The notes: generated by a model not told the origin, from the letters alone. 64,000 nt of DNA from Devosia sp. LC5 (GCF_000735585.1 NZ_JNNO01000002.1:62001-126000), one strand, 5' to 3'; numbered from the stretch's first letter, positions 34,325 through 43,437 are shown. Made by a program: numbers and translations.

Positions 34325-35239
34325 CTACTCAGCCGCCACCGGCTGGTATTCGGCGCTGAGGTTGAATCTGGCGAGCAGTTCCAGCAGCCCCACCATGTTG
34401 TCATTGGGCGCCACCAGGCTTTCGAGCGAGACCGGGGCGTCAACGGGAGCGATCTCGAAATGGTAGATACCGTCAGGCTTGGGGAAAGCATTGACGAAAC
34501 GCGCCAGGACCGCCTTGGATTCGGGGTCGATCTGGCTGTCGGGCCGCGCCTCGATAAGGCCGATGACGGTCTTCTGGGTGTCGGCGATGAAGGGGCGGGG
34601 GTCTTCGTCATAGGGCAGGGTGCCTAGGAAGATGGGCGCGATGACGTGGGTAAAGAGGCCGTGATTGTCGAGCGTCACGGTGAGCTTTTCGACATTGCCG
34701 CGAGCGTAATCGGTGGGCTCCTCTATGGACGCCGGCATGTCGCGCACATCGCTCAGCTCGGCCTTGAACACGGCGCTGCCAATTGTGGGCATGTGCATGC
34801 TGAGATCGTCGAGGTGGAAATCGCCGCTCGTGGCGTCCCAGCGATAGGCCAGGTTCAGCTCGAAGGGGATCTGCTGCATCTCTATGAGATAGGTATTGAG
34901 GGGGCTATCGATATCGGGCGAGGTGCGGACGCCACTGACATTCAGCTTGAGCTGGGCCGGACGATTGTGCCCGGCAACGGCGCCGAACAGATCGTCGGCT
35001 TCGAGCGTGATGCGGCCAATCGCGAAGCGCGAATAGGAGCTGCCGAAATAGACATTGGTGATGGCGCAGCCGGTAGGCGTGTCTTCGATGTGGCTTTGCT
35101 TGTCGCGGTTCAGGATGCCCAGATTGTCGAAAAGGCTGGTGCAATCGGTGGGAACGGGCTCGCTGTCGCCCGGCAGATCCTGGGCAAAGGCGGGGGCGGC
35201 GAGCAAGGGCAGCAGCAGAAGCGGGGCGGCAAAACGCAT
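34325..35239 (-). CDS. Hypothetical periplasmic protein
   Basis: A 304-residue protein with a signal peptide (MRFAAPLLLLPLLAAPAFAQ). The mature part has two cysteines (PTDCTSL, PTGCAIT) and alternating strand-like segments such as FAIGRITLEADDLFG, FELNLAYRWDATSGDFHLDDL and VEKLTVTLDNHGLFTHV. These suggest a beta-rich periplasmic or lipid-associated fold. I do not recognise a named family with confidence. It is transcribed downstream of the SAF-domain oxidoreductase gene (23-base gap), probably as its second gene. Confidence 0.7.
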   Translation of the reverse strand: MRFAAPLLLLPLLAAPAFAQDLPGDSEPVPTDCTSLFDNLGILNRDKQSHIEDTPTGCAITNVYFGSSYSRFAIGRITLEADDLFGAVAGHNRPAQLKLNVSGVRTSPDIDSPLNTYLIEMQQIPFELNLAYRWDATSGDFHLDDLSMHMPTIGSAVFKAELSDVRDMPASIEEPTDYARGNVEKLTVTLDNHGLFTHVIAPIFLGTLPYDEDPRPFIADTQKTVIGLIEARPDSQIDPESKAVLARFVNAFPKPDGIYHFEIAPVDAPVSLESLVAPNDNMVGLLELLARFNLSAEYQPVAAE

Positions 35240-35262
35240 CGGAAAACTCCAGTCGGGCGGGA

Positions 35263-36579
35263 TCAGATCAGGCCCAGCATCTTGTCCTGCAATTGGCGCA
35301 GGGCGAAGAGGCGGGTGGATGTGTCGGGCTGGCTGTTGGCGGTGGTGAGCAACTCGCCTTTTTTGACAGGCGCCGTGACCTTGCCGCCTTCGAGCAGGCC
35401 GACGGGGACGGCCTTTTTGGCGCGGGCATCGCCCACCGTCATGGTGAAGGAGCGGTAGCAGGTTTCACCGATAGCGTCATAGGTCTCGCCCACGGCCAGA
35501 TCGCGCTTGGCGACGGCGCAGACTTCGGCGACGGGATTGGGCAGGGGCACCATGTCGGGCTTACCGTGCAGCATGATGCGTGCGGCGGTGAGCGGGACTT
35601 CAAGGCTGGTCAGGTGATAGGGGCGGAAGAAGGCGTAATAGGGCCCATGGCCGATATGGAGGTCATCCATGCGCTCGATGATGCGGGGATGCTCGGGTTT
35701 GACGATGACGAAGACGCCGGGGGCTACGCCTTTGCCGACGGTGAAATCCACCACGCCGCTTCTGTTGAGAATGCCGCCATCCGCCTTGGGGATGAGTACC
35801 TTGGCCATATCGTCGCGGTCGGCGGCGGGGCCATGCATGCCCGGAACGTCGGGGACGAGGCCCGTCGCATTGGCGATGGCGCACATTTCGACCATGGTCT
35901 TGGACCCATCGACGAATTCGACCAGCATGCGCGGGTTCATGTTGCGGCGCTCGGCTTCTTCCCGATAATCGTCGGGTACGGCGTCATGCTTGAGCGGATT
36001 ATTCTTGCCCTTGCCGGCGGCGACAATGGGCAGGCCGAGGGCGGAGACGAATTCGATCAGTTCCATGCAGGAGCTGGGCTCATCCCCGGCGCCGACGGAA
36101 TAGACGACGCCGAGCCGGTCGGCCTGGGCCTTGAGATAGGGGCCGATGGTGACGTCGGCCTCGACATTCATCATCACCAGATGCTTGCCATGTTCCATGG
36201 CGAGCAGGTCGTAATCGGCGGCGACGCCGGGCTTGCCGGTGGCATCGATGACCACATCGATATTGGGGGTGGTGACCAGGGTTTCGGCCGAGGTGATGGC
36301 GATCTTGCCCGCTTCGATGGCGGCGGTGGCCTGGGCGGGGCTGTCGGCGAGCTTGCCCTTGCTGTCTTCGCCATAGGCGATGGTCATGGCGTGCAGCGCG
36401 GTATGGGGGCGGCGAGTGGCGATGGCCGCCATCTCGATGCCAGTCATCAGGCTCATCTGGGTCACCAGATCGGTGCCCATTTCGCCCGAGCCGATGACGC
36501 CGACGCGGATCGGCTTGCCGGTTTGGGCGCGGGCGGCGAGGTCTCGGGCCAGCCCGGTGAGGGCGATATTGGTGGTCAT
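35263..36579 (-). CDS. Homoserine-dehydrogenase-like oxidoreductase with SAF domain
   Basis: A 438-residue protein. Residues about 20-160 form an NAD(P)-binding Rossmann fold (IRVGVIGSGEMGTDLVTQM, then NIDVVIDATGKPGVAADYDL), and the middle part resembles homoserine dehydrogenase-like proteins (YSVGAGDEPSSCMELIEFV). The C-terminal region (about residues 350-425) is an SAF domain with KRDLAVGETYDAIGETCY and VKKGELLTT. Such fusions occur in sugar-acid catabolism clusters and are often misnamed FlgA-like. No companion sugar genes are here, so the substrate is open. It is divergent from the chemotaxis cluster. Confidence 0.82.
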   Translation of the reverse strand: MTTNIALTGLARDLAARAQTGKPIRVGVIGSGEMGTDLVTQMSLMTGIEMAAIATRRPHTALHAMTIAYGEDSKGKLADSPAQATAAIEAGKIAITSAETLVTTPNIDVVIDATGKPGVAADYDLLAMEHGKHLVMMNVEADVTIGPYLKAQADRLGVVYSVGAGDEPSSCMELIEFVSALGLPIVAAGKGKNNPLKHDAVPDDYREEAERRNMNPRMLVEFVDGSKTMVEMCAIANATGLVPDVPGMHGPAADRDDMAKVLIPKADGGILNRSGVVDFTVGKGVAPGVFVIVKPEHPRIIERMDDLHIGHGPYYAFFRPYHLTSLEVPLTAARIMLHGKPDMVPLPNPVAEVCAVAKRDLAVGETYDAIGETCYRSFTMTVGDARAKKAVPVGLLEGGKVTAPVKKGELLTTANSQPDTSTRLFALRQLQDKMLGLI

Positions 36580-36755
36580 GGCAGTTCCAGAACAGGTTTA
36601 CCCGATGGGTTATCCCCCTCCTTGCCCATCCCGCAAGGGCTCCAATGCCGCATTACGCCAGAAACGGGCGGGAACCGCGGATCCGCTTAGCACTTCTTAA
36701 ACCGTTCCAAGGGAGACTGCGCATCGGAGAATTGCTCCGGGGGCAGTCAATCATC

Positions 36756-37043
36756 ATGGTCAGCAAGGCCAAGAAAACCGTCGCTTTGCCAGCGGTCGTG
36801 GACCTGGATTCGCTCGATGCGATCCGGGACGGGCTGCTTGATGCCGTGGAGGATGGCTCCGTGGCCGTTGCCGCCGACGGCGTACAGCGGGTGTCGACCA
36901 ATGCTCTCTTCATGCTGATCAGCGCCGCCGGGACCGCCCAGCGCAACAATTTCGATTTTACCATTTTGCAGCCGAGCGCGGCCATGACCGCAGCGATCGA
37001 GCGCCTGGGCCTTGGCGCCCAGTTCAAGGGGATGATGAGATAA
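36756..37043 (+). CDS. cheS: CheS-like STAS-domain chemotaxis protein
   Basis: A 95-residue single STAS-like domain: VVDLDSLDAIRDGLLDAVED, VAVAADGVQRVSTNALFML and FDFTILQPSAAMTAAIERLG. The position equivalent to the phosphorylated Ser of SpoIIAA lies in VQRVSTNALF. Size and position directly before cheY1-cheA match S. meliloti CheS (97 residues), which binds CheA and improves drain of phosphate through CheY1. ATG 36756 is chosen; the longer frame has no conserved sequence. The stop overlaps the cheY1 start by one base (TAATG), so this is the first gene of the che operon. Confidence 0.72.
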   Translation: MVSKAKKTVALPAVVDLDSLDAIRDGLLDAVEDGSVAVAADGVQRVSTNALFMLISAAGTAQRNNFDFTILQPSAAMTAAIERLGLGAQFKGMMR

Positions 37044-37411
37044 TGACGGCTTTGCGGGTTCTGACGGTCGACGATTCGCGCACGATTCTGGCCATGCTGC
37101 ACCACACCCTCAGCAATGCGGGGTTTGAGGTGCTGCAGGCCGAGGATGGCAAGCAGGGGCTCGACCTGCTCAAGACCCAGGATTTCGACGTCATCATCAC
37201 CGATATCAATATGCCGGTGATGGATGGCATCGAATTCATCCGCCATGTGCGCGCCACCGGCCAGCACCAGAGCCTGCCCATCCTGATCCTGACCACCGAA
37301 ACCAGCCAGGACAAGCGCGACCAGGGCAAGGCCGCGGGCGGCACGGGCTGGATCGTCAAGCCATTCGACCCCGAAAAGCTGATCAGCGTCATCCATCGCG
37401 TCGTCCACTAG
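37043..37411 (+). CDS. cheY1: Chemotaxis response regulator CheY1
   Basis: A 122-residue single receiver domain. The acidic pocket is VDDSR near residues 9-13, and the phosphorylation site is Asp54 in VIITDINMPVMDG. The conserved Thr sits in ILILTTETSQ and the Lys in WIVKPFDPEKL. By synteny with S. meliloti it corresponds to CheY1, the phosphate sink that drains CheA rather than the motor-binding regulator. This is inference from position, since motif content does not separate the two CheYs. It is coupled to cheS upstream and precedes cheA by 40 bases. Confidence 0.9.
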   Translation: MTALRVLTVDDSRTILAMLHHTLSNAGFEVLQAEDGKQGLDLLKTQDFDVIITDINMPVMDGIEFIRHVRATGQHQSLPILILTTETSQDKRDQGKAAGGTGWIVKPFDPEKLISVIHRVVH

Positions 37412-37451
37412 TTTTATAAGCCGAGAACCCAGAAGGGTTGAATAAGCGCAG

Positions 37452-39743
37452 ATGAGCGATCTCGACGACTTCAAGGCCACCTATTTTGACGAATGTTCCG
37501 AGCTTCTGACCGAGCTCGAGGAGCAATTCGCCGCCATCGAAGCGGGCGAGCGCGATGCCGACCGGCTCAATGCCGTGTTCCGCGCCATCCATTCGATCAA
37601 GGGCGGGGCCGGGGCCTTCGGCTTTTCGGCGCTGGTGGGCTTTGCCCATGCCTATGAAACGCTGCTCGATTATGTGCGCGACGGCCGCATCGAGATGAGC
37701 GACGATGTCGTAACGCTGTGCATCCGCGCCAATGATATCGTGGCCGATCACGTCAAGGCGGTGCAGACCGGGGACGCGCTGCCGGCCGATTATGGCATGG
37801 ACGAAAAGGTGCGTTTCGACACGCTGGCACGGGGCGACGCAGCCGAGGACGACGAGGGCGGCGAACCGCTCGACGAATTCGACATCGAGTTCGTCCCGGT
37901 CATGGTCAATTTCGACGCTGTTGCTGATGTGGACGAGGACCCAGCGAACGACGCGTTCGATGCGCCGCCGATGACGGCCGAGCCCGGGCATTGGGAAATC
38001 AATTTCAGGCCGCATCAGGCGCTTTACGCGCGGGCCAATGACCCGCTGCTGCTGTTCCGCGAACTGGCGGCTTTGGGTGAGATGAGCGTGCGCGCCATTG
38101 TCGGCGACATTCCCCCGCTGTCGGATTTCGAGCCGTTCGCGGTCTATTGCTCGTGGGAGATTACCTTGATCGCGCCCGCGCTGACCGAGGCGATGATCCG
38201 CGAAGTGTTCGAATTCGTCGATGGCGATTGCGATATTTCGGTGTTGCAGCTGGGCGCCGATCTGGCGTTCGACATTCCCGAAGCGGCACCGGCAGCGGCA
38301 CCTGTAGCCGAGCCGGGCCTTTCCGACCTGTTGGCACTGGCCGATGACGAGGTCGAGGCTTTGCTCGATTTCGCGCTGGAGGCTCCGGCCGCCGCCCCGC
38401 CGGTCGCGGCTGAGGACCCAGCCGGGGAAGCGCCGGCGCTCAGTTTTGCCGCGCTGGCCGAAACGATCAAGCCGAGCGCGCCGGCCGTTGCGCGGCGGGC
38501 GCCTGAAGTGCTCAAGCCAGTGGCCCCTGCCGCCGACCCTGACGATACGGGCGCCCGCAGCGTCGGCGTGCAGTCGATCCGCGTCGATCTCGACAAGGTC
38601 GATCGCGTGGTCAACATGGTGGGCGAGCTGGTTATCACCCAATCCATGCTGACCCAGCAGATGGATGAGACCTTGCGCGCCCGCTACACCGAATTGGTGC
38701 GCGGGCTCGAAGTATTGGCCCAGACCACGCGGGGATTGCAGGATTCGGTGATGGCGATCCGCGCTCAGCCGGTCAAATCGGTGTTTTCCCGCATGCCGCG
38801 CCTGGTGCGCGAGCTGGCGCAGAAGACCGGCAAGAAGATCAAGCTCGAGACCATTGGCGAGAACACCGAAATCGACAAGACGGTGATCGAGCAGCTCAGC
38901 GATCCGCTGACCCATATGGTGCGCAATTCGGCCGATCATGGCATCGAGACGCCCGACAAGCGCGCGGCGCGCGGCAAGGGGGAAATCGGTACGATCCGGC
39001 TCAGCGCCGAACAGGCCGGCGGCAATATCCTGATCATCGTCGAGGACGATGGCGGCGGCATCAATCGCGAGCGCGTACTGGCTGTGGCGCGCGACAAGGG
39101 GATTGTCGCGCCCGACGTTAATCCGAGCGACGAGCAGATCGATCAATTGATCTTTGCGCCCGGCTTTTCGACAGCCAGCGAAGTCAGCGACATTTCCGGC
39201 CGTGGCGTGGGCATGGATGTGGTGCTGAGCAATATCAAGAAGATTGGCGGCTCGGTGCATGTCCGCAGCTGGACGGGCAAGGGCACACGGATGACGCTGC
39301 GCCTGCCGCTGACGCTGGCCGTGCTCGATGTGATGCTGGTCAAGGTGGGGGACTCGCCCTATGTGGTGCCGCTCTCCTCAATCGTAGAAACCATCCAGTG
39401 TTCGCGTGCCGCCTTCGAGCGGGTGCCGAGCGGGGGCAAGGTGCTGCAGGTGCGGGGCGAATATGTGCAGGTCATTGATCTGGCCGAACGCTTTGCGCTC
39501 AATACCGAGACCGAGGCGGAGAACCGCTTCGTCGTGCTGTGCGAGGCCGAGGGCAGCCACAAGGTGGCGCTGATCGTCGATGACATTATCGGCCAGCAGC
39601 AGGTGGTGATCAAATCGCTGGAAGAAAATTTTGAACGGGTCGACGGCATTGCCGGCGGCACGATCCTGGGCGACGGCAATGTCGCTCTGATCGTGGACGT
39701 GCAGGGGCTCAAGACCACTTTGATGCATAAGACCGCGGCCTAG
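37452..39743 (+). CDS. cheA: Chemotaxis histidine kinase CheA
   Basis: A 763-residue kinase with all five CheA domains. P1 (about 1-105) carries the phosphorylated His47 in FRAIHSIKGGAGAFGF. A P2-like region spans about 175-270 (WEINFRPHQALYARAND), and a long Ala/Pro linker about 275-365. P3 dimerisation follows (DKVDRVVNMVGELVITQSM). P4 has the N box LTHMVRNSADHGIE near 488, the G1 box VEDDGGGINRERV near 530 and the G2 box GRGVGMDVVL near 584. P5 is CheW-like after about 620. It autophosphorylates in response to receptors and passes phosphate to CheY1, CheY2 and CheB. Length is near S. meliloti CheA (758). Confidence 0.96.
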   Translation: MSDLDDFKATYFDECSELLTELEEQFAAIEAGERDADRLNAVFRAIHSIKGGAGAFGFSALVGFAHAYETLLDYVRDGRIEMSDDVVTLCIRANDIVADHVKAVQTGDALPADYGMDEKVRFDTLARGDAAEDDEGGEPLDEFDIEFVPVMVNFDAVADVDEDPANDAFDAPPMTAEPGHWEINFRPHQALYARANDPLLLFRELAALGEMSVRAIVGDIPPLSDFEPFAVYCSWEITLIAPALTEAMIREVFEFVDGDCDISVLQLGADLAFDIPEAAPAAAPVAEPGLSDLLALADDEVEALLDFALEAPAAAPPVAAEDPAGEAPALSFAALAETIKPSAPAVARRAPEVLKPVAPAADPDDTGARSVGVQSIRVDLDKVDRVVNMVGELVITQSMLTQQMDETLRARYTELVRGLEVLAQTTRGLQDSVMAIRAQPVKSVFSRMPRLVRELAQKTGKKIKLETIGENTEIDKTVIEQLSDPLTHMVRNSADHGIETPDKRAARGKGEIGTIRLSAEQAGGNILIIVEDDGGGINRERVLAVARDKGIVAPDVNPSDEQIDQLIFAPGFSTASEVSDISGRGVGMDVVLSNIKKIGGSVHVRSWTGKGTRMTLRLPLTLAVLDVMLVKVGDSPYVVPLSSIVETIQCSRAAFERVPSGGKVLQVRGEYVQVIDLAERFALNTETEAENRFVVLCEAEGSHKVALIVDDIIGQQQVVIKSLEENFERVDGIAGGTILGDGNVALIVDVQGLKTTLMHKTAA

Positions 39744-39805
39744 GCTGCCTGGAAACTGTCAGTACTGCGTGGCCGCCCAGAAGGACGGCAGAAAGGCAAA
39801 GAAGA

Positions 39806-40291
39806 ATGGAAGCGCTCGGGCTTCGGGACGATATCGGCGACAAGACCCTGGCCGCTCACAATAGCCTGCAATTGATCGCCTTCTCGATCGGTGAGCAGAC
39901 CTATGGGGTGGAAATCACCACGGTGCGCGAAATCCGCGCCTGGAACGGGGCGACGCCCCTGCCCAATACCCGCGAATTCGTGCGCGGCGTGATCAACCTG
40001 CGCGGCACGATCGTGCCGATCTTCGACCTGCGCGCCCGCTTCGGCGATGGCCAGACCTCGCCCACCAAGAACCATGTCGTGGTGGTGATGAGCGTGGGTG
40101 ACAAATGGGTCGGCATCCTGGTCGATGCGGTCAGCGACATCCTCACCGTCTCGCGCGACGACATCCACAATGTGCCCGAGGGCAATTCGATCGACACCGA
40201 ATTGCTCAACGGCATCGTGACCCATGACAGCCGCATGGTTGGGCTGATCGACCTGCATGCGGTGGTCAGTGGCGCCAAGATGGACGCTTGA
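39806..40291 (+). CDS. cheW: Chemotaxis coupling protein CheW
   Basis: A 161-residue CheW domain: LIAFSIGEQTYGVEITTVREI at the first SH3-like subdomain, then PLPNTREFVRGVINLRGTIVPIFDL, the hallmark of the family, and VGILVDAVSDILTVSRDDI. It links receptors to CheA at the inner face of the membrane. ATG 39806 is supported by AAAGGCAAAGAAG. A perfect intrinsic terminator (40358-40384) follows, so the cheS-cheW transcript probably ends here. The rest of the che genes are thus expressed from other promoters. Confidence 0.95.
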   Translation: MEALGLRDDIGDKTLAAHNSLQLIAFSIGEQTYGVEITTVREIRAWNGATPLPNTREFVRGVINLRGTIVPIFDLRARFGDGQTSPTKNHVVVVMSVGDKWVGILVDAVSDILTVSRDDIHNVPEGNSIDTELLNGIVTHDSRMVGLIDLHAVVSGAKMDA

Positions 40292-40357
40292 GGGAGCCAT
40301 CGCCCTCATGCCGGCCTGAGAGAATAGCAATCGGTCTGGGGACCGAACTCGATATGC

Positions 40358-40384
40358 AAAAGGGCGCCATATGGCGCCCTTTTT
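40358..40384. terminator. Intrinsic bidirectional terminator after cheW
   Basis: AAAAGGGCGCCAT is followed directly by its complement ATGGCGCCCTTTT and another T. The symmetrical stem has A and T runs on both sides. It ends the cheW transcript rightward and the hxlR transcript leftward. Confidence 0.92.
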
Positions 40385-40418
40385 GTTGCTGCGCGCTGAG
40401 CACCAGGGCGCCAACAAC

Positions 40419-40769
40419 TCACACGGCTTCGAGGGACCTGGCGGCGACTTTCTTGCTGGCTGGCGCAGCGGTCTGCCACCAATCGCCCAGGGCGTCGATC
40501 AGGGGGATCAGCTTGAGGCCGGTTTCGGTGAGGTCGTATTCGACGCGCAGCGGATAGCCTTCAAACATTGTGCGGCGTGCAATGCCGGCCTTTTCCAGCT
40601 TGCGCAATTCCAGCGTCAGCATGCGGTGGGAAATGCTCGGATTGTCGCGCTGCAGATCGCTGAAGCGCTTGGTGCCGTCCTTGAGATAATAGAGCAGCAG
40701 CGTGGGCCAGCGCCCGCTGAGCACGCGCATGACATCCTCGATGGGGCAGGCGGAAACGAGGTCTTTCAT
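40419..40769 (-). CDS. HxlR family transcriptional regulator
   Basis: A 116-residue winged-helix protein. The HxlR signature CPIEDVMRVLSGRWPTLLLYYL includes the redox-type Cys near the N-terminus (Cys8). It is followed by RFSDLQRDNPSISHRMLTLELRKLEKAGI and the wing RRTMFEGYPLRVEYDLTETG. Members sense aldehydes, quinones or oxidants. It is divergent from a GST gene, an organisation typical for an HxlR protein controlling a detoxification enzyme. It splits the chemotaxis cluster and has no obvious role in it. Confidence 0.9.
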   Translation of the reverse strand: MKDLVSACPIEDVMRVLSGRWPTLLLYYLKDGTKRFSDLQRDNPSISHRMLTLELRKLEKAGIARRTMFEGYPLRVEYDLTETGLKLIPLIDALGDWWQTAAPASKKVAARSLEAV

Positions 40770-40788
40770 CGGGCGGGCTCCGGCGTGG

Positions 40789-40806
40789 TTACAAAAACAT
40801 GCGTAA
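40789..40806. promoter_or_regulatory. Possible HxlR operator
   Basis: TTAC-N10-GTAA lies in the AT-rich divergent region between hxlR (start 40769) and the GST gene (start 40878). The half-sites are short, so this is only a positional suggestion. Confidence 0.35.
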
Positions 40807-40877
40807 TTTACTTAAGCGCGGCAATGCCTAAGTTCCAGTTCCGCTGGCCAGCGTGACCCCAAATCACGGAGAAAAAA

Positions 40878-41582
40878 TTGGAACCGATCCTTGTTTATGG
40901 CTTCCCGGCGGGAAGCTCGATGGGGCTTGTCGCGGCGCTGGAATGGCTGGGGCAACCCTATCGCCTCAGCCGCGTCGACATGCTGGGCGAAATGCGCGAG
41001 CCCTCCTATGCCCGTATCAATGCACGGCATGAAACCCCCGCTCTCATCACCGATGCGGGGCGGCCCCTGACCGAGACCATGGCGATTGCCGCCTGGCTCG
41101 AAGCCCGCGACAGCGCGCGGCGCATCAGCTTTGAGCCGCGTTCGCCTGAGGCCGATCGCATGCATCAGTTGATGGCCTTCATCAATACCGGCTTTACCGG
41201 CGCCTTCACCCCGCTCTGGGCGGCGCTGGAAATGGAAAATCCCGATCCGGAGCTGCAGGAAAATCTGCGCCGCTTTGGCCGGGAGCTGGTGATCAACCGG
41301 CATGACAGGCTCGAGGCGATGATCGGGGATAGCTCCTTCCTCGTCGGAGATCGCCCGAGCCTGGCCGATGGCGTGTTGATTGGCGTCGTGCGCTGGCTGG
41401 ACTATCACGGTGTTGCCGAGCCGGAACGCTGGCCAAAGCTCGCCGCCCTGCGCCGGCGCATCGAAGCCGAGCCGGCCGTGATCTACGCGACCGCCATTGA
41501 AAATGGCGAGCATCCGGCCGGCTCCGGCGCCAATCTGGGGCAGGTGCCATTGGCCGAGGTGATCGAGCGTTTCGGCGCCTGA
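40878..41582 (+). CDS. Glutathione S-transferase family protein
   Basis: A 234-residue protein. The thioredoxin-like N-terminal domain (residues 1-80) has LVYGFPAGSSMGLVAALEWLGQPY and the cis-Pro/Ser-binding pair HETPALITDAGRPLTETMAIAAWLE. The C-terminal helical domain has FLVGDRPSLADGVLIGVVRWLDYHG, the conserved GST N-capping Asp region. Conjugation or isomerisation of electrophiles is likely. The start codon is TTG 40878, with CACGGAG 6 bases upstream. Divergent from hxlR and followed by a perfect 24-base palindromic terminator. Confidence 0.9.
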   Translation: MEPILVYGFPAGSSMGLVAALEWLGQPYRLSRVDMLGEMREPSYARINARHETPALITDAGRPLTETMAIAAWLEARDSARRISFEPRSPEADRMHQLMAFINTGFTGAFTPLWAALEMENPDPELQENLRRFGRELVINRHDRLEAMIGDSSFLVGDRPSLADGVLIGVVRWLDYHGVAEPERWPKLAALRRRIEAEPAVIYATAIENGEHPAGSGANLGQVPLAEVIERFGA

Positions 41583-41587
41583 AACAA

Positions 41588-41611
41588 AAAGAGCGCCCGC
41601 GGGCGCTCTTT
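41588..41611. terminator. Intrinsic terminator after the GST gene
   Basis: AAAGAGCGCCCG followed by CGGGCGCTCTTT is a fully symmetrical 24-base palindrome, with A's before and T's at the end. It separates the GST gene from the ABC-F gene. Confidence 0.85.
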
Positions 41612-41726
41612 CGCATTGCGCCAATGCGCCGCGCCGGCTTGCGCGAGCGCGCTGTCGGTGCTTAACGGTCGGCCTTGATTTCAGGTCGCGCGTTCGGGCG
41701 GGCCGCAGCGCGCAGGTTACTTTTCC

Positions 41727-43349
41727 ATGATCCGTCTCGACAGCATCGGCAAGCAGAATGGCAAGCAGATCGTCTTCATTGACGCCTCCGCCACGCTGCT
41801 GCGGGGTGAAAAGGTCGGGCTGGTCGGGCCCAATGGCGCGGGCAAGACGACGCTGTTCCGCATGATCACCGGCGAGGAACAGCCCGATGAAGGCCAGGTC
41901 TCGGCCGATCGGGGCATCACTATCGGCTATTTCAGCCAGGATGTCGGGGAGATGAGTGGCCGCCCGGTGGTGGCCGAGGTGATGGATGGGGCCGGGCCGG
42001 TCAGTGCGCTTATCAGCGAAATGCGGGCGCTCGAAGCCGATATGGGCGATCCGGACAAGGCCGATGCGATGGATGCCATTATCGAGCGCTATGGCGAGGT
42101 GCAGCACCAGTTCGAGGAACTGGACGGCTATTCGCTTGATGGGCGGGCGCGCGAAGTGCTCGATGGCCTGGGGTTTAGCCAGGAGATGATGGATGGCGAC
42201 GTGGGCGCGCTCAGCGGCGGCTGGAAGATGCGCGTGGCCCTGGCCCGCATCCTGCTGCTGCGGCCCGACGCCTTGCTGCTGGACGAGCCGAGCAACCATC
42301 TGGATCTGGAAAGCCTGATCTGGCTCGAAAAATTCCTGCAGAATTATCCCGGCGCCTTGTTCATGACCAGCCATGACCGCGAATTCATGAACCGCATCTG
42401 CACCAAGATCATCGAGATCGATGCCGGCGCGCTGACAAGCTATTCGGGCAATTACGAATTCTACCAGCAGCAGCGCGCGATTGCCGAAAAGAACCAGCAG
42501 GCGCAGTTCGAACGCCAGCAGGCCATGCTGGCCAAGGAACTCGACTTCATCGCCCGCTTCAAGGCGCGGGCCAGCCATGCCGCGCAGGTGCAGAGCCGGG
42601 TCAAGAAGCTCGACAAGATCGACCGCGTCGAGCCGCCCAAGCGTCGCCAGGTGGTGGATTTCGAATTCCGCCCTGCGCCGCGCTCGGGCGAGGACGTGGC
42701 CCTGCTCAAGGGCGTGTCGAAAAGCTATGGCAGCCGCACCATCTATGACGGGCTCGATTTCCATGTCCGGCGGCGTGAGCGCTGGTGCATTATGGGTGTC
42801 AATGGTGCCGGCAAATCGACGCTGCTCAAGCTGGTGACCGGCACGGCCGAGCCCGACCAGGGCAGTGTGTCGCGCGGGCCATCGGTCAAGATGGCCTATT
42901 TCGCCCAGCATGCCATGGATGTGCTCGATGGCGAGCTGACGGTGTTCCAGCAGCTGGAAAGCTCATTCCCGCAGGCGGGCCAGGCGCCGCTACGGGCGCT
43001 GGCCGGATGCTTCGGCTTTTCGGGCGACGAGATCGAGAAGAAGTGCCGGGTGCTCTCGGGCGGCGAGAAGGCGCGGCTGGTGATGGCGATGATGCTGTTC
43101 GATCCACCGAACTTCCTGGTGCTGGACGAGCCGACAAACCATCTCGATATCGCAACCAAGGAAATGCTGATCACCGCGCTCAGCGCCTATGAGGGCACGA
43201 TGCTGTTCGTCAGCCATGACCGGCATTTCCTCGCGGCTCTATCCAACCGCGTGCTGGAGCTGACGCCGGAGGGCGTGCATGTCTATGGCGGGGGCTATAC
43301 CGAATATGTGCAGAGCGCCGGGCAGGAAGCGCCGGGCTTGCGCAGCTAA
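41727..43349 (+). CDS. ABC-F family ATPase (translation factor type)
   Basis: A 540-residue protein with two ABC domains and no membrane segment. Domain 1: Walker A GLVGPNGAGKTTLF, signature LSGGWKMRVALARILL, Walker B LLLDEPSNHLDLESL. A charged linker of about 80 residues follows (AIAEKNQQAQFERQQAM, then ASHAAQVQSRVKKLDKI), the P-site tRNA interaction motif. Domain 2: GVNGAGKSTLLKL, LSGGEKARLVMAMML, VLDEPTNHLDIAT. ABC-F proteins rescue or regulate ribosomes rather than transport. Which of the Uup, EttA or YbiT types it is cannot be fixed. It interrupts the chemotaxis cluster. Confidence 0.92.
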   Translation: MIRLDSIGKQNGKQIVFIDASATLLRGEKVGLVGPNGAGKTTLFRMITGEEQPDEGQVSADRGITIGYFSQDVGEMSGRPVVAEVMDGAGPVSALISEMRALEADMGDPDKADAMDAIIERYGEVQHQFEELDGYSLDGRAREVLDGLGFSQEMMDGDVGALSGGWKMRVALARILLLRPDALLLDEPSNHLDLESLIWLEKFLQNYPGALFMTSHDREFMNRICTKIIEIDAGALTSYSGNYEFYQQQRAIAEKNQQAQFERQQAMLAKELDFIARFKARASHAAQVQSRVKKLDKIDRVEPPKRRQVVDFEFRPAPRSGEDVALLKGVSKSYGSRTIYDGLDFHVRRRERWCIMGVNGAGKSTLLKLVTGTAEPDQGSVSRGPSVKMAYFAQHAMDVLDGELTVFQQLESSFPQAGQAPLRALAGCFGFSGDEIEKKCRVLSGGEKARLVMAMMLFDPPNFLVLDEPTNHLDIATKEMLITALSAYEGTMLFVSHDRHFLAALSNRVLELTPEGVHVYGGGYTEYVQSAGQEAPGLRS

Positions 43350-43419
43350 GAACCAATCGCCATTCAGCAGGCCTGAGCCGAATATCGATCGGTTCTGTCG
43401 CGACAGCCACAAACGGAAA

Positions 43420-43437
43420 AGGCGCCTTGCGGCGCCT
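43420..43437 (-). terminator. Intrinsic terminator of the cheT-like gene
   Basis: On the minus strand AGGCGCC-GCAA-GGCGCCT is followed by TTTCCG. It lies 23 bases after the cheT-like stop (43461) and may also stop rightward ABC-F transcripts. Confidence 0.75.

Noticed and set aside
37389..39260. A 623-codon open frame antisense to cheA
   Set aside because: Its translation is Arg/His-rich without any domain, and the plus strand encodes an intact CheA. Long antisense frames are common at this GC content.
40812..42911. A 699-codon open frame antisense to the GST and ABC-F genes
   Set aside because: It spans two well-supported genes and a terminator and has no recognisable domain; a GC-rich shadow frame.
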